Shown: positions 44,510-54,015, counted from the first letter of the stretch. The stretch is 64,000 bases of DNA from Pseudomonadota bacterium (GCA_021324655.1 JAJPIP010000097.1:1-64000); one strand, 5' to 3'. A program made the numbers and translations. Notes: a model not told the origin generated them from the letters alone.

Positions 44510-45496
44510 ATGATGACTGACATTCTGGGAATCGACTTCGGCGGGACGAAGATCCTTGCGGGCATGGTGAACCCGGAGACCGGGAAGATCGACAGCCATG
44601 CCAAGAAGCGCACCCACGTGGAGCGCGGGGGTGACGGGGTCTTGCAGCAACTCTCCGAGGCCATCGAGAACGCCCTGGAGGGCCAGGAGAAGCCGCCGGC
44701 GGTGGGGATCGGCCTGGCCGGAAACATCGATCCGGCGCGGAACGCCCTGACCGTCGCTCCCAACCTGCCGGAGGATCTGGTGGGGACGGTGATCGTGGAC
44801 GCGGTGCGGAAGCAGGTAGACGCGCCGGTGTACCTCTTTAACGACGTGGTCGCGGCCGCGGCGGGTGAGGCCGCCTTTGGCGCCGGCGCCGGGCATCCCG
44901 ATTTCGTCACCGTCTTTGTCGGCACCGGTATCGGCGGCGCGATCTATCGTGACGGGAAGCCCTATCGCGGCGCCTCCAACACGGCGGGCGAGATCGGCCA
45001 TATCACGATTGACGCCCAGGGCCGAATCTGCGGCTGCGGCGGGTTGGGACACCTGGAGGCGTACGCCTCGCGCACGGCGATCGTTCGCACTATCCTGGCG
45101 GCGATGAAGCAGGGGCGCACGAGCACCCTGTCGCAGCTGGTGCCGGACCCCGATCCGGACAGGGTAGCCGGCGCGCCGATCCGCTCCAAGGCGCTGAAGC
45201 AGGCGCTGGAGGACGGCGACCAATTGACCCGCGAGAAGCTGGAGGAAGGAGCCATGTTCCTGGCCGCCGGCCTCTCGTCGCTGATCAATCTCTACAATCC
45301 ACCGCTCATCATTCTGGGGGGTGGTCTGGTGGGGGCGATCGACAGTTTCTTCAACCGCGCCGCCACGCTGGCCCGCGAGACCTCGCTGAGGACTCCCGGC
45401 TGCGCGGTCGAGATCGTCAAAGCGACGCTGGAAGATTTTTCCGGGCTGGTGGGGGCGGCGGTACTGGCCCGGGCCGCGGAGGGAAACGGGAAATGA
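44510..45496 (+). CDS. ROK-family sugar kinase (glucokinase-like)
   Basis: 328 residues; phosphorylates a hexose. LGIDFGGTKILAG is the ATP-phosphate motif, GIGLAGNIDP the sugar-binding start, TVFVGTGIGGAIYRDG and NTAGEIGHITID the substrate loop. The ROK zinc motif CxCGxxGCxE is CGCGGLGHLE here, so one Cys is replaced. GGAGG precedes the ATG. It follows ppk1 across the MITE-like element, and ROK polyphosphate glucokinases exist, so use of polyphosphate is conceivable but not shown by sequence. The stop overlaps the next start by four bases. Confidence 0.87.
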   Translation: MMTDILGIDFGGTKILAGMVNPETGKIDSHAKKRTHVERGGDGVLQQLSEAIENALEGQEKPPAVGIGLAGNIDPARNALTVAPNLPEDLVGTVIVDAVRKQVDAPVYLFNDVVAAAAGEAAFGAGAGHPDFVTVFVGTGIGGAIYRDGKPYRGASNTAGEIGHITIDAQGRICGCGGLGHLEAYASRTAIVRTILAAMKQGRTSTLSQLVPDPDPDRVAGAPIRSKALKQALEDGDQLTREKLEEGAMFLAAGLSSLINLYNPPLIILGGGLVGAIDSFFNRAATLARETSLRTPGCAVEIVKATLEDFSGLVGAAVLARAAEGNGK

Positions 45497-45807
45497 GCAA
45501 GAAAGCGCAGAAGAAGCTGGTCAAAGAGGAAAGGGAACTGGCGAAGCGGCAGAAGGACCTGGAGAAAGCGGTGCAGGAAGCCAACAAGATCGTGGCCAGG
45601 GCGCAGGGCGAGGCGGCGAAGATTGTCGGCAAGGCGCAGAGACGGGTCAGCAAACAGGAAGGCGTCGTTCGGGAACAGAAGGCGCTCCTGCAGGGGACGC
45701 CGGATGTCGCGCCGGTCACGAACCTCTCGACCGATGGCGCGGGGATGTCATCGGAACACGAGATCAGCGTGTCGCACATCGATTTGGTGGTGCCGCCGGG
45801 GGAATAA
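45493..45807 (+). CDS. Small coiled-coil protein coupled to the ROK kinase
   Basis: 104 residues; the first 70 are a charged coiled coil (KKLVKEERELAKRQKDLEKA, EANKIVARAQGEAAKIVGKA, RRVSKQEGVVREQKALL), the tail is short and extended. ATG overlaps the kinase stop (ATGA). Like the 83-residue gene near ppx it is Lys/Arg/Glu-rich, though I see no clear alignment between them. No family recognised. Confidence 0.7.
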   Translation: MSKKAQKKLVKEERELAKRQKDLEKAVQEANKIVARAQGEAAKIVGKAQRRVSKQEGVVREQKALLQGTPDVAPVTNLSTDGAGMSSEHEISVSHIDLVVPPGE

Positions 45808-46046
45808 CGACCGGGGTGGAGAGGTTGGCGCTACGAGCGCGGCCGGTTGTCTCTCCTCCCCGGAAGTCATCCTTCTGGCCGTCCGACACGCCGGCACGTG
45901 GACCGGGACGGCTCTCCTTCTTCGGCGACGGCGCCCGGGCCGGCGAGGATGCATCCGATACCGTCCTGGAGAACTAACGGTCCAACACTCGGGCCTCTCC
46001 CAATAAATTTGCGTAGGATAATGCCCGGCCGCAACATCGTATAGAT

Positions 46047-47150
46047 ATGACCTGGCCGGAGATCGAGAACAGCGCCCTGTGGCGCGAGCGCGAGAAGCTG
46101 GTGCGCTTCTGCGCGTGCTACACGTGTGATGCCGACGCGGCGGAGGACCTGGCACAGCAGACGCTGCTGGAGGCCTGGCGGCGGCAGGACCAACTGCGTG
46201 ATCCCGCGGCTCGGGAACCCTGGCTGCTTGCCATCGCGCGAAACGCCTGTCTCATGTGGGGACGCCGCCGGGGCCGGGAGATGGCGCCGTGGGCGGACGG
46301 CGACACGGCGGACCTCCTGTCCGACCCGGCGAGCGACGCCGAGTGGGGCGAGGTGGCCGATCTGCTGGATCGTGCCATGCGGCATCTTCCCGCCGAGACG
46401 AGGCGGGTTCTGACCGAGCGCTATCTGGAAGATCGATCGCAGGCGATGATTGCCGCCGGGATGGGCGTGAGCGAAGGGGCAGTGGAGGCGCGGCTGACAC
46501 GGGGGCGGGATGCCCTGCGGCGGTTGCTGCGCACCGAGTTCCGCGCGGAGGCCGAGCATCTGGGGCTCGCGGTTCCAGCCGGCAGCGGCTGGCAGGAGAC
46601 ACGCATCTGCTGTCCCTTCTGCGGCCGGAACCGGCTGCAGGCGCACCTCGACAGAGAAAGCCTGGAACTGCACTTTCGGTGTGCCGGTACCTGTACCCCG
46701 ACGGGCACGATCGTGTCCGGCATGATGGGGGAACGCGCGGCCGCCCTGACCAGCCCGAAGTCGATCCTCATGGGCACCCTGCAGACCTGCCATGAGCATT
46801 ACGATCGGGCCCTGGCGCATGGGTGGCGCTCCTGCGCCGGCTGTGGGCGAACCCTTCCCGTGGAGCGGGTGCCGCTGGGCGATTGGAAGGGCGGCGGCAT
46901 CGAGACGCTGTGCGTGTCGTGCGGAGTGGGAGATTCCGCCTCGTTCTGGCACCTCGCGCTGGATACGCCGGAAGCGCGGGCCTTCTGGCGCCGGCACCCC
47001 CGGATCAGGGCGCTGGCGCCTTGGGAGAGCGAGGAGGGCGGACGGCGCGTCATCGTGGCCGGGTTCGAGAGCATGAAGGCGCGGGAGAGCATCCGGATCG
47101 CCTTCGACCGCGACAGCTACCGGATCGTGCCCGGGGCCGGCGCCCCGTGA
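46047..47150 (+). CDS. ECF-type sigma factor with C-terminal zinc-ribbon extension
   Basis: 367 residues. The first 170 are sigma-70 region 2 (FCACYTCDADAAEDLAQQTLLEAW) and region 4 (HLPAETRRVLTERYLEDRSQAMIAAGMGVSEGAVEARLTRGRDALR). The rest is unusual: a CCPFC/CAGTC pair (about residues 188-215) and a CAGC/CVSC pair (about 265-295) look like two zinc ribbons, followed by ALDTPEARAFWRRHPRIR, which resembles a substrate or signal-binding domain. No anti-sigma gene is adjacent. C-terminally extended ECF factors exist and may be self-regulated; this may be another such type. Confidence 0.78.
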   Translation: MTWPEIENSALWREREKLVRFCACYTCDADAAEDLAQQTLLEAWRRQDQLRDPAAREPWLLAIARNACLMWGRRRGREMAPWADGDTADLLSDPASDAEWGEVADLLDRAMRHLPAETRRVLTERYLEDRSQAMIAAGMGVSEGAVEARLTRGRDALRRLLRTEFRAEAEHLGLAVPAGSGWQETRICCPFCGRNRLQAHLDRESLELHFRCAGTCTPTGTIVSGMMGERAAALTSPKSILMGTLQTCHEHYDRALAHGWRSCAGCGRTLPVERVPLGDWKGGGIETLCVSCGVGDSASFWHLALDTPEARAFWRRHPRIRALAPWESEEGGRRVIVAGFESMKARESIRIAFDRDSYRIVPGAGAP

Positions 47151-48415
47151 TCGCGACGCTGCGGCAGCGCGATTTCTCCCTGGTGTGGTCGGCCGGCCTC
47201 ATCTCGCAGATGGGGGATTGGGTGCTCTACGTGGCGCTGCCGATCTATGTCTTTCGGGTCACCGGCTCGGCGCTGGCGACCAGCGTGATGTTCCTGGTCG
47301 AGATTGGTCCGATCCTCGTGCTCGGCTCGGTCGCGGGGGTGTTTGCCGACCGCTGGAATCGCAAGTGGACGATGGTTATCGCCAACCTTCTGATGGCAAT
47401 CGGGCTCCTTCCGCTCCTTCTGGTGCACTCCCCGTCCACCATTCCGATCGTCTATGCCGTCTCTTTTGTCGAGGCGGTGCTGGCGCAGTTCATCTCCCCG
47501 GCGGAGAGCGCGCTGCTGCCCGCCCTGGCCGGCGAAGGTAATCTCGTTTCCGCCAACTCCCTGCTCTCGTTAGGCGGCAACAGCGCACGGTTGATCGGCC
47601 CGGGCCTGGGCGGCGTCATCGCGGCGCGGGCCGGCCTGGGAGGGGTGACCCTGCTCGATATCGTGAGCTTTCTCCTGGCAGCGGCTCTGGTGACAGCCGT
47701 CCGCGCGCCCGGGAGGCCGCAGCCGGCGGAGGAGGCGGTCCATCTGGCGGAGCGGGTCGTGATCCAGCTATGGCGCGAATGGCGGGAGGGGGTGGCGCTG
47801 ATGTGGCGGCAGCGGGAGGTAGCGGTCCTCCTCAGCATGTTCGCCATCACGGCGCTGGGCGAAGGGGTGATGGGCGTGATCTTTGTGGTGTGGGTCCGTG
47901 AGGCGCTACATGGCGGTGCGTCCGATATCGGCTGGCTGATGTCGGCCCAGGCGGTGGGTGGCATTCTGGGTGGACTGGCGATCGGGGTGCTGGGAACGCG
48001 ACTCTCCCCCCGCCTGCTGGCCGCTGCCGGCTCGATTGTCTTCGGGTTGATCGATGCCGCTCTCTTCACCTATCCGGCGCTGCGCCCCGTCCTGTGGCCG
48101 GGTCTCCTCTTTATTGCCGTCGTCGGGATTCCGGCGTCGGCCTGCTTCTCCAGCTGGACAACCCTTTTGCAGGAGGGGGTGCGCGACGAGATGCGGGGGC
48201 GTGTCTTCGGGGCCCTGGGGACGACGCAGGGGCTACTCCGGCTGATTGGGTTACTGGCGGCCGGTCTGCTGGGCACGATCGTGAGCCCGATTGTGCTGCT
48301 GGATGTCTTCCAGAGCGGGTCATATGTGGTGGCGGGCATCATCGCCGCACTCGGGCTGTCAGGTGGCATAGCCGTGGCCCGGCGTCGGATGGGGAGCAGT
48401 CTGACTGAGGTGTGA
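47147..48415 (+). CDS. MFS transporter (MFS_3 type)
   Basis: Twelve-span secondary transporter, 422 residues from the GTG at 47147, which overlaps the stop of the sigma-like gene. The opening LRQRDFSLVWSAGLISQMGDW and the motif A-like FADRWNRKWTMVIANLLM are typical of enterobactin-exporter-like MFS_3 proteins; GNSARLIGPGLGGVIAA is the matching helix-5 motif. Overlap suggests the upstream regulator controls it. Substrate unknown, probably efflux. Confidence 0.88.
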   Translation: MIATLRQRDFSLVWSAGLISQMGDWVLYVALPIYVFRVTGSALATSVMFLVEIGPILVLGSVAGVFADRWNRKWTMVIANLLMAIGLLPLLLVHSPSTIPIVYAVSFVEAVLAQFISPAESALLPALAGEGNLVSANSLLSLGGNSARLIGPGLGGVIAARAGLGGVTLLDIVSFLLAAALVTAVRAPGRPQPAEEAVHLAERVVIQLWREWREGVALMWRQREVAVLLSMFAITALGEGVMGVIFVVWVREALHGGASDIGWLMSAQAVGGILGGLAIGVLGTRLSPRLLAAAGSIVFGLIDAALFTYPALRPVLWPGLLFIAVVGIPASACFSSWTTLLQEGVRDEMRGRVFGALGTTQGLLRLIGLLAAGLLGTIVSPIVLLDVFQSGSYVVAGIIAALGLSGGIAVARRRMGSSLTEV

Positions 48416-48535
48416 GCGGCGCAGCATGGCGTCGGGGAGGACCGCGGGGCAGTATCCCGCCACCTCCCGTGGAGGCGCGTTCCGTGACCTCCCGTTAGGC
48501 CGCCAGCGGGGATGATCGTGGGAGCAGACGCGGGC

Positions 48536-48572
48536 GGCAGGATACCGCGCTGCGCGCGGTCCCGCCCTACGG
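48536..48572 (+). repeat. REP-like palindrome, copy C
   Basis: GGCAGGATACCGCGCTGCGC, then GCGGTCCCGCCCTACGG; shares the right half with the copies at 39684 and 62969. Confidence 0.6.
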
Positions 48573-48643
48573 CTCCGCGCCCCCTCGCTCGGGGACAGGA
48601 GGCGGGCAGTTCTGCCCAGGCGTGACGACTCGATCGTTGAGCC

Positions 48644-50314
48644 TCAGGGGAATCGGGTCAAGACGAGGCGCGCGATCCAATGATGTGCAGCGGTGGGTTT
48701 GCCTTCCGTGTACGAGAAGAGGTGATTTCCGCCCCGCGCGACAAAGTTCCCGGTGCCCCAATCGCGTCGGGTCCGGGAGTCGAAGAAGACGCGTGTGGTG
48801 TGAGTGCGTGCGTCGTAGAGGTACAGCGTCTGGAGGAGATCATCCCGAACATGGCTGGCGTCGAAGAGGACGAAGTGTCCGCCCATCACCATGGGGGTCT
48901 CGGCGTCGTACCGCCAGGCGCCCGGCCGGATCTCCGTCGTGACGCCCGTCGTCAGGTTGGCGACGGACACTCCCTTACCCTCGTCGTATTGCGCGCCGTC
49001 CTTCCAGGCGGCGATGTCGCCGGAGAGGGAGGGCTCCGAATTCCAGCCGTGAGCGGGGGTGAGGGCGCGCTGAGCGCCGGTGGCGAGATCCTTGAGGAAG
49101 ATCTGGTGGCCGGTGGGAGCCGCCCTTTCAAAGATGGCGCGGTGACCGGAGATATCGGGCCAGGTATAGCTCCAGGTGTTCGGTGAGCCTCCCTGGGCCA
49201 CGACGCGGGTCGCGCCCGAGACGAGGTCGTAGGTCCGGATGATCGAGGTGCCGCCGTTCGGTCCTGCCGTCCAGGTGGACCAGATCACCCTGCGCCCGAC
49301 GACACGCGGCTGGGCGCTGATGCTCGGCAATCCCTCCATCACATTGCTGTCGAGCGTCACCACGCGGCCCGTCGCGATATTCCGGGCCACGAGCGTCCAT
49401 TGGCCGGAGTTTTCGGGCGGGCTCTTGGCATCGGTGACCTGATACACGACCCAGCCGGCCCCGACACCGCCCAGCCAGATGTGGGTGCCCACAGGGCCGG
49501 TGTAGAAGAGGTGCGGTGGCGAGACCGAGATCTTCCGTGCGGTGGCATGGACCTGGGCGGCATACAACTCGACGTGGAAGGCGGTGAAGGGTGCGTCGCC
49601 GCAGCTGACACACGTCGTGGGCCACAGTCGAGGACTATCCACGGCATGGACGAGGGTCGAGTCATCGGTGAGCCAGCCGGCGTCCATCCCGTTGGTCATC
49701 GGATAGGGGATCTCGACCGAGGGGAGGGAGCGTGACGGAGCGGCGGATGCGAGGGCGGCGCGCGACGGCGAACGGCGGGTGAGCTGGAGGCCAATCTGCT
49801 GGATGACGGCGCGAGGGAAGGAGCCATAGACCGTGATGACCAGGTTGCGGCCGGTGACGGAGCCGCGGAACTGCCAGGGTCCATAGACCACCCCGCCACC
49901 GGGTGTCCCCATTTTGGTGCGCTGGACGCGGGACTTGATCGGGGAACCGGGCCCGAGTGCCTCACCGACAACCAGATAGCGAGTGTGGCAGATGAATTTT
50001 CCCCAGCAGAGCGATCCGAAGCCGTAAAGCAGGTTGACGCCGTGCTTACTCTCCAGGCCCAGGCCGTAGTAAAGGAGCAACTGCGTGAGGTGAAGCCCCG
50101 TAGAGCGCCCCACGACTCGGACCGGATTGACCGGGGGTATGGTCATGCGGGATTGTGCTTCCGCCAGCGATGACGGCGAGTAACAGGCTACTGTGCCTTC
50201 CGGGGCTGTGATATGGCAGGGAATGGTCCCGCCACCCGGCGAGGATCCGCCGGCATAGACCGGCGTGGTGAGAATACAGAGGACAAGGGTGGCGAGAAGA
50301 GGCAGACGAAGCAT
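48644..50314 (-). CDS. Secreted beta-propeller protein (TolB-like)
   Basis: 556 residues with a signal peptide (RLPLLATLVLCILTTPVYA). The N-terminal third has paired cysteines (FGSLCWGKFICHTRYLVVGE). The C-terminal half has repeated propeller strands of TolB/WD40-like kind, such as ARNIATGRVVTLD, RTYDLVSGATRVVAQ, LKDLATGAQRALTPA, VANLTTGVTTEIRP and LYDARTHTTRVFFD. No enzyme motif seen. It diverges from a sigma factor gene, so it may be a target or partner. Confidence 0.68.
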   Translation of the reverse strand: MLRLPLLATLVLCILTTPVYAGGSSPGGGTIPCHITAPEGTVACYSPSSLAEAQSRMTIPPVNPVRVVGRSTGLHLTQLLLYYGLGLESKHGVNLLYGFGSLCWGKFICHTRYLVVGEALGPGSPIKSRVQRTKMGTPGGGVVYGPWQFRGSVTGRNLVITVYGSFPRAVIQQIGLQLTRRSPSRAALASAAPSRSLPSVEIPYPMTNGMDAGWLTDDSTLVHAVDSPRLWPTTCVSCGDAPFTAFHVELYAAQVHATARKISVSPPHLFYTGPVGTHIWLGGVGAGWVVYQVTDAKSPPENSGQWTLVARNIATGRVVTLDSNVMEGLPSISAQPRVVGRRVIWSTWTAGPNGGTSIIRTYDLVSGATRVVAQGGSPNTWSYTWPDISGHRAIFERAAPTGHQIFLKDLATGAQRALTPAHGWNSEPSLSGDIAAWKDGAQYDEGKGVSVANLTTGVTTEIRPGAWRYDAETPMVMGGHFVLFDASHVRDDLLQTLYLYDARTHTTRVFFDSRTRRDWGTGNFVARGGNHLFSYTEGKPTAAHHWIARLVLTRFP

Positions 50315-50457
50315 GATTTCCCCCGAGAGTCTGTGATGGGGCCGTTGGCAGCCCTCGCTTATCTAAACGGCCCGGGGTCCCTCTGGTTACGGTGTGCCGT
50401 GGCGTGACCAAATCCCGGCTTGTCCGTTATGCAGTAGAAGGCCGGCAGGAGGGATGG

Positions 50458-51024
50458 GTGCAGGAGGAGGTCGATGCGCGAGTTGTCGAGCGGGCGAAGC
50501 GGGATCGTGGCGCCTTCGGGACAATCTACGACCGGTATCTCCCCCGCGTGTACGCATTTGCCCTGGTTCAGACGGGGAATAGAGAGGATGCTGAGGATAT
50601 TACCGCCCAGACGTTTGAGCGTGCGTTGAAGGCGCTGCCACGTTACGAGTCGCGGGGCGCACCTTTCTCGTCCTGGCTTTTGCGCATCGCCGCCAACCTG
50701 GTCATCGACCGCGGACGGCGGGGCGGGCGTGTCGTGCCGCTGGACGATGAGTCACTGCCCGAGTCTGCCATGCCGGACATAGCGAGTGAGACTCCGGACG
50801 GCATGGTGGAGCGGTGGGAGGAGGCCCTGTGGCTGAGACGGCAGGTCGATGCGCTGCCGGCGGACCAGAGGCGCGTTGTCGAACTGCGCTTCTGGGAAGA
50901 CCGGAGCGTGCGGGAGGTTGCGGCGCAGATGGGTCGGAGCGAGGGGGCAATCAAGCAGTTGCTGTACCGTGCCGTGCAATCGCTGCGCGGACGGATCGGG
51001 ATGGAGGTGTTGCCGGATGGCTAG
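50458..51024 (+). CDS. ECF RNA polymerase sigma factor
   Basis: 188 residues from GTG 50458, preferred because AGGAGGG lies five bases before it. Region 2: RDRGAFGTIYDRYLPRVYAF, ITAQTFERALKALPRY; region 4: ALPADQRRVVELRFWEDRSVREVAAQMGRSEGAIKQLLYRAVQSLR. The stop overlaps the next gene by eight bases, which fits a sigma/anti-sigma pair. Confidence 0.92.
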   Translation: MQEEVDARVVERAKRDRGAFGTIYDRYLPRVYAFALVQTGNREDAEDITAQTFERALKALPRYESRGAPFSSWLLRIAANLVIDRGRRGGRVVPLDDESLPESAMPDIASETPDGMVERWEEALWLRRQVDALPADQRRVVELRFWEDRSVREVAAQMGRSEGAIKQLLYRAVQSLRGRIGMEVLPDG

Positions 51025-52294
51025 CGAGGACGGCCCGCGGATGGACGGATTACCCTCGGGCGATCCGGCCGTGGTCCGGCTCGAAGCGCTGAGTGCGCTG
51101 GTCCGCGCTCAGCAGGCAGCCGAGACACAGGAAGTTGACCCAGCGTTCGTGCTGGCACTGCGTGCGCACCTCACGGGCGCCGTGGAGCGGCCGCCGGCCC
51201 GCTTTGCGCGGCGCTTACGTCGGCGCCTGATTGGACCTCGGCGCGTGGTGGCCCTGGGCTGGGCGGGGGCGGCCGCGGCGGCTGTCCTGGTATTGGTCTT
51301 CATCCTCGGGCATCGGGGTGCGTTGTCCTCGCCCGTTGCCCGTGGTTTCCCCGTTCCCCGTCCGTCTGCCGCCGACCTGACACGGGGATTTCCGCGGAAC
51401 GGCGTGGGTGGGGGAGGCGGTATGATCTCCCCTCTGGTCAGCCTTGCCGACATTGAATTCGGGTCGGCCTACGCGGGCCGGCTGCATCTGGCGGCGTCGG
51501 TTCTCCCTGCGTCGCGGTTGACGCTCACAGCACACGCCCTCGCCGGCCCGGCATTCGATGGTCGGCGCCTCGCCGGACTGGCGCACCGTCTCGGCATTCG
51601 GGCATCCCCGACGTGTCGTAACGCGCGGACGTATCAGCCCATGCCGTGCTCGTCGGGTTCCTGGAGGGTTGCCGCGTCGGGTGTCTTGCCAAGCCGCCTT
51701 CCCCTCCACAGTCTCGCTGTATCCCTGGCCAATGGGGAACTCATCTACCATGACCTGAGCTACGATCGGCTCAGCTACCATGGTTCACCCCTGGCCCACG
51801 CGCGCGCCGTGCTGATCGCCCGTGCCTGGGCCCGGGAGATGGGGTGGCCCGCGCGACGCATGCCGTTACTGAGCGTGACGGTGGAGACGATGGAAGGGCC
51901 GGCCAACAACGGTGCTCCGCTGGTGGTCAGTCTGGGATGGGCGGGTGTTGGTCGCAGCAACGTCGCGGACGCCGTGATCTGGGTAGCGCCGACGGGTCGA
52001 GTCGTGGAGGCGCGCCTATGGCCCCCGGTGACGGTGGGACGCGTTGTCGATGTGGTTCCTGTCGCGGCAGCGTGGGACCGCGTGCGGCGTGGCAACGTGC
52101 TGGTTGCCGTTGAGGGCAGCACCCCCTACCCGCCTCCCGCGGGTTCCGGGATACTCCGGAGCGTCTCGACCGAGCAGTTGCTCGTCACCCCGCCCGATCG
52201 TCGCGCTTATCTCGTGCCCGTGTATCGCTTCGCCGGCACGGTGAATCTCGGCGGCGTTCGCCATCAGTGGTATGCACTCGAGCCGGCGGCATGA
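51017..52294 (+). CDS. Membrane-anchored protein coupled to ECF sigma factor, putative anti-sigma
   Basis: 425 residues from ATG 51017. A cytoplasmic helical part of about 75 residues (VRLEALSALVRAQQAAET, RFARRLRRRL) precedes one transmembrane segment (VVALGWAGAAAAAVLVLVFIL, about 78-98) and an external domain. No zinc-finger motif is present, so it would be a non-canonical anti-sigma factor. The coupling to the sigma gene (8-base overlap) is the main argument. The external domain (RLPLHSLAVSLANGELIYHD) is unknown. Confidence 0.7.
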   Translation: MASEDGPRMDGLPSGDPAVVRLEALSALVRAQQAAETQEVDPAFVLALRAHLTGAVERPPARFARRLRRRLIGPRRVVALGWAGAAAAAVLVLVFILGHRGALSSPVARGFPVPRPSAADLTRGFPRNGVGGGGGMISPLVSLADIEFGSAYAGRLHLAASVLPASRLTLTAHALAGPAFDGRRLAGLAHRLGIRASPTCRNARTYQPMPCSSGSWRVAASGVLPSRLPLHSLAVSLANGELIYHDLSYDRLSYHGSPLAHARAVLIARAWAREMGWPARRMPLLSVTVETMEGPANNGAPLVVSLGWAGVGRSNVADAVIWVAPTGRVVEARLWPPVTVGRVVDVVPVAAAWDRVRRGNVLVAVEGSTPYPPPAGSGILRSVSTEQLLVTPPDRRAYLVPVYRFAGTVNLGGVRHQWYALEPAA

Positions 52295-52452
52295 GGACGT
52301 CCTTGACCCGATAGCGATCCAGCAGCCGCCGCCGGTTGTCTCATGTCTCCGGCCCGAACGGAAGGCGACCGTAACGATTTCGCCGTCTACGGCGTTTATC
52401 AGGGGACAGGTGAGACAGTGGCCGTACCGGAGGCATCTGAGGAGGTCGGACG

Positions 52453-53763
52453 ATGGGTCAGGCAAGACGATTTCGCGGGCCGGTGGCGGCGCTCTGTCTG
52501 GCGTCTGCCGCCCTCGCCACCGTGGGAGTAACCGGACATGTCTCTCCGGCCGGCGCCTCCGGGTCACAGCCGGCGAAGGAGACATGCACTCCGAGCATGC
52601 CCGCGGCCACCAGCACCGCGGGCACGCCGGTGGCGCAGGCGAGCAACACCTTCGGCTTCAACCTCTTTCGGCGGCAGTTCGCGGCCGCGCCGCAGAGCGA
52701 CCTGTTCCTGTCACCCCTGAGTGTGGCCGTGGCGCTGGATATGTTGTACGACGGCGCCCGCGGCCGCACGGCGAGTGCCATGGCCCGCACGCTGGCGCTC
52801 GGCACCATGAGCCGGCAGAGCGTGATCGCATCGGCAGCCAGTCTGCTGCACACGCTGCAGATCGGGGAGCCGGCTCCCAGTAATCCGGGTGGTCCCGCGT
52901 TGCAGCCCACCAAGATGCGGGTCGCCAACTCGGTGTGGTCGCGCAGCGGACTGAACTTCACCCCGCAGTTCACCAGCGATCTGCAGCGCTACTTCGGCGC
53001 GCAGGCGCAATCGCTGGACTTCAACTCCTCGGCCGCACCCACCACGATCAATCGATGGGTGAGCTGCGAGACGAACGGGAAGATCACGCAGATCGTGGAC
53101 AGCACTCAGGCGCTCATGATGCTGCTGGTGAACGCCGTGTACTTCGAGGGCGGGTGGACGTACACCTTTGATCCGCGTCTCACGACCAACCAGACATTCA
53201 CGACCGGCACCGGCGCGACGACCCATGTGCGGATGATGCACCAGACGCAGGATTTTGGCTACTATCGTGGCCGCAACGTTCAGGTGCTCACCATGCCGTA
53301 CGGACAGAGCCGGCGGTTCAGCATGGTGGTCGTGCTCCCCAACAAGGGCGTCTCCCTGGCGCAGTTCGCGCCGCGGATGACGCGTGCCAACTGGGGCTAC
53401 TGGGTGAAGCGCACGGCGACAATGGGCTACGGCGATGTGGCCTTCCCCCACATCGATATGACGTACTCGGCCAATCTCACTGCTCCGCTGTCGGCACTGG
53501 GCATGGGTGCCGCGTTCGGATCGCGGGCGGACTTCTCCGGTGTGTGCGCGGAATTCTGCAAAGTGAACGAGGTGCTGCACAAGACGTTCCTGCACGTGGA
53601 CGAGAAGGGCACCACCGCCGCGGCGGTCACCGGCGTCGGGTTAGGCGGCGGCGGGCCGCCTCCGAAGCCGTTCCACTTCATCGCCGATCACCCGTTCTTC
53701 CTGGGGATCCGCGACGGCCGCTCCGGCGCCGTGCTGTTTCTGGGTGCGGTGAATAAACCGTGA
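52453..53763 (+). CDS. Secreted serpin
   Basis: Serine protease inhibitor with signal peptide, 436 residues. Serpin marks: FGFNLFRRQF, LFLSPLSVAVALDMLYDGARG, INRWVSCETNGKITQIVDS, LVNAVYFEGGWTYTFDP and the C-terminal FHFIADHPFFLGIRDG, LFLGAVNKP. The reactive-centre hinge VDEKGTTAAAVTG has the small residues required for inhibition, and the loop continues with GVGLGGGGPPPKP. It therefore looks inhibitory, against an unknown protease. GAGGAGG precedes the ATG. A separate Cys-rich N-terminal insert precedes the domain. Confidence 0.93.
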   Translation: MGQARRFRGPVAALCLASAALATVGVTGHVSPAGASGSQPAKETCTPSMPAATSTAGTPVAQASNTFGFNLFRRQFAAAPQSDLFLSPLSVAVALDMLYDGARGRTASAMARTLALGTMSRQSVIASAASLLHTLQIGEPAPSNPGGPALQPTKMRVANSVWSRSGLNFTPQFTSDLQRYFGAQAQSLDFNSSAAPTTINRWVSCETNGKITQIVDSTQALMMLLVNAVYFEGGWTYTFDPRLTTNQTFTTGTGATTHVRMMHQTQDFGYYRGRNVQVLTMPYGQSRRFSMVVVLPNKGVSLAQFAPRMTRANWGYWVKRTATMGYGDVAFPHIDMTYSANLTAPLSALGMGAAFGSRADFSGVCAEFCKVNEVLHKTFLHVDEKGTTAAAVTGVGLGGGGPPPKPFHFIADHPFFLGIRDGRSGAVLFLGAVNKP

Positions 53764-53772
53764 GGGGATGGG

Positions 53773-54008
53773 TGGCCCTCACCCCCGGCCCCTCTCCCAT
53801 TGCGATGGGAGAGGGGAGGTATGGATCGAGGCAGGCTGGGGAAAGCAGTGCCTTGAGCGTCGAAGGGAATGGGGACAGCGCGATCTGCCTCTCAAGCTTC
53901 CCCCTCGCCCACCGCAGTGGGAGAGCAACGTGTGAGACCAGGGCCTGCCGCAAAGGTTACAGGGAAAGCCCTGGGCGAACACGTTGTTGGGTTAGGGGGT
54001 GAGGGCCA
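53773..54008 (+). mobile_element. 236-bp MITE-like element, copy 2
   Basis: Same ends as copy 1: TGGCCCTCACCCCC and its complement ending at 54008. The inner palindrome and the right 130 bp match copy 1 closely; the segment after the left palindrome differs. It lies between the serpin and the convergent APH gene. Confidence 0.85.
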
Positions 54009-54015
54009 CTCCCTC

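Noticed and set aside
44510-45496. Firm call as polyphosphate glucokinase
   Set aside because: ROK motifs fit general sugar kinases and I cannot see polyphosphate-specific residues.
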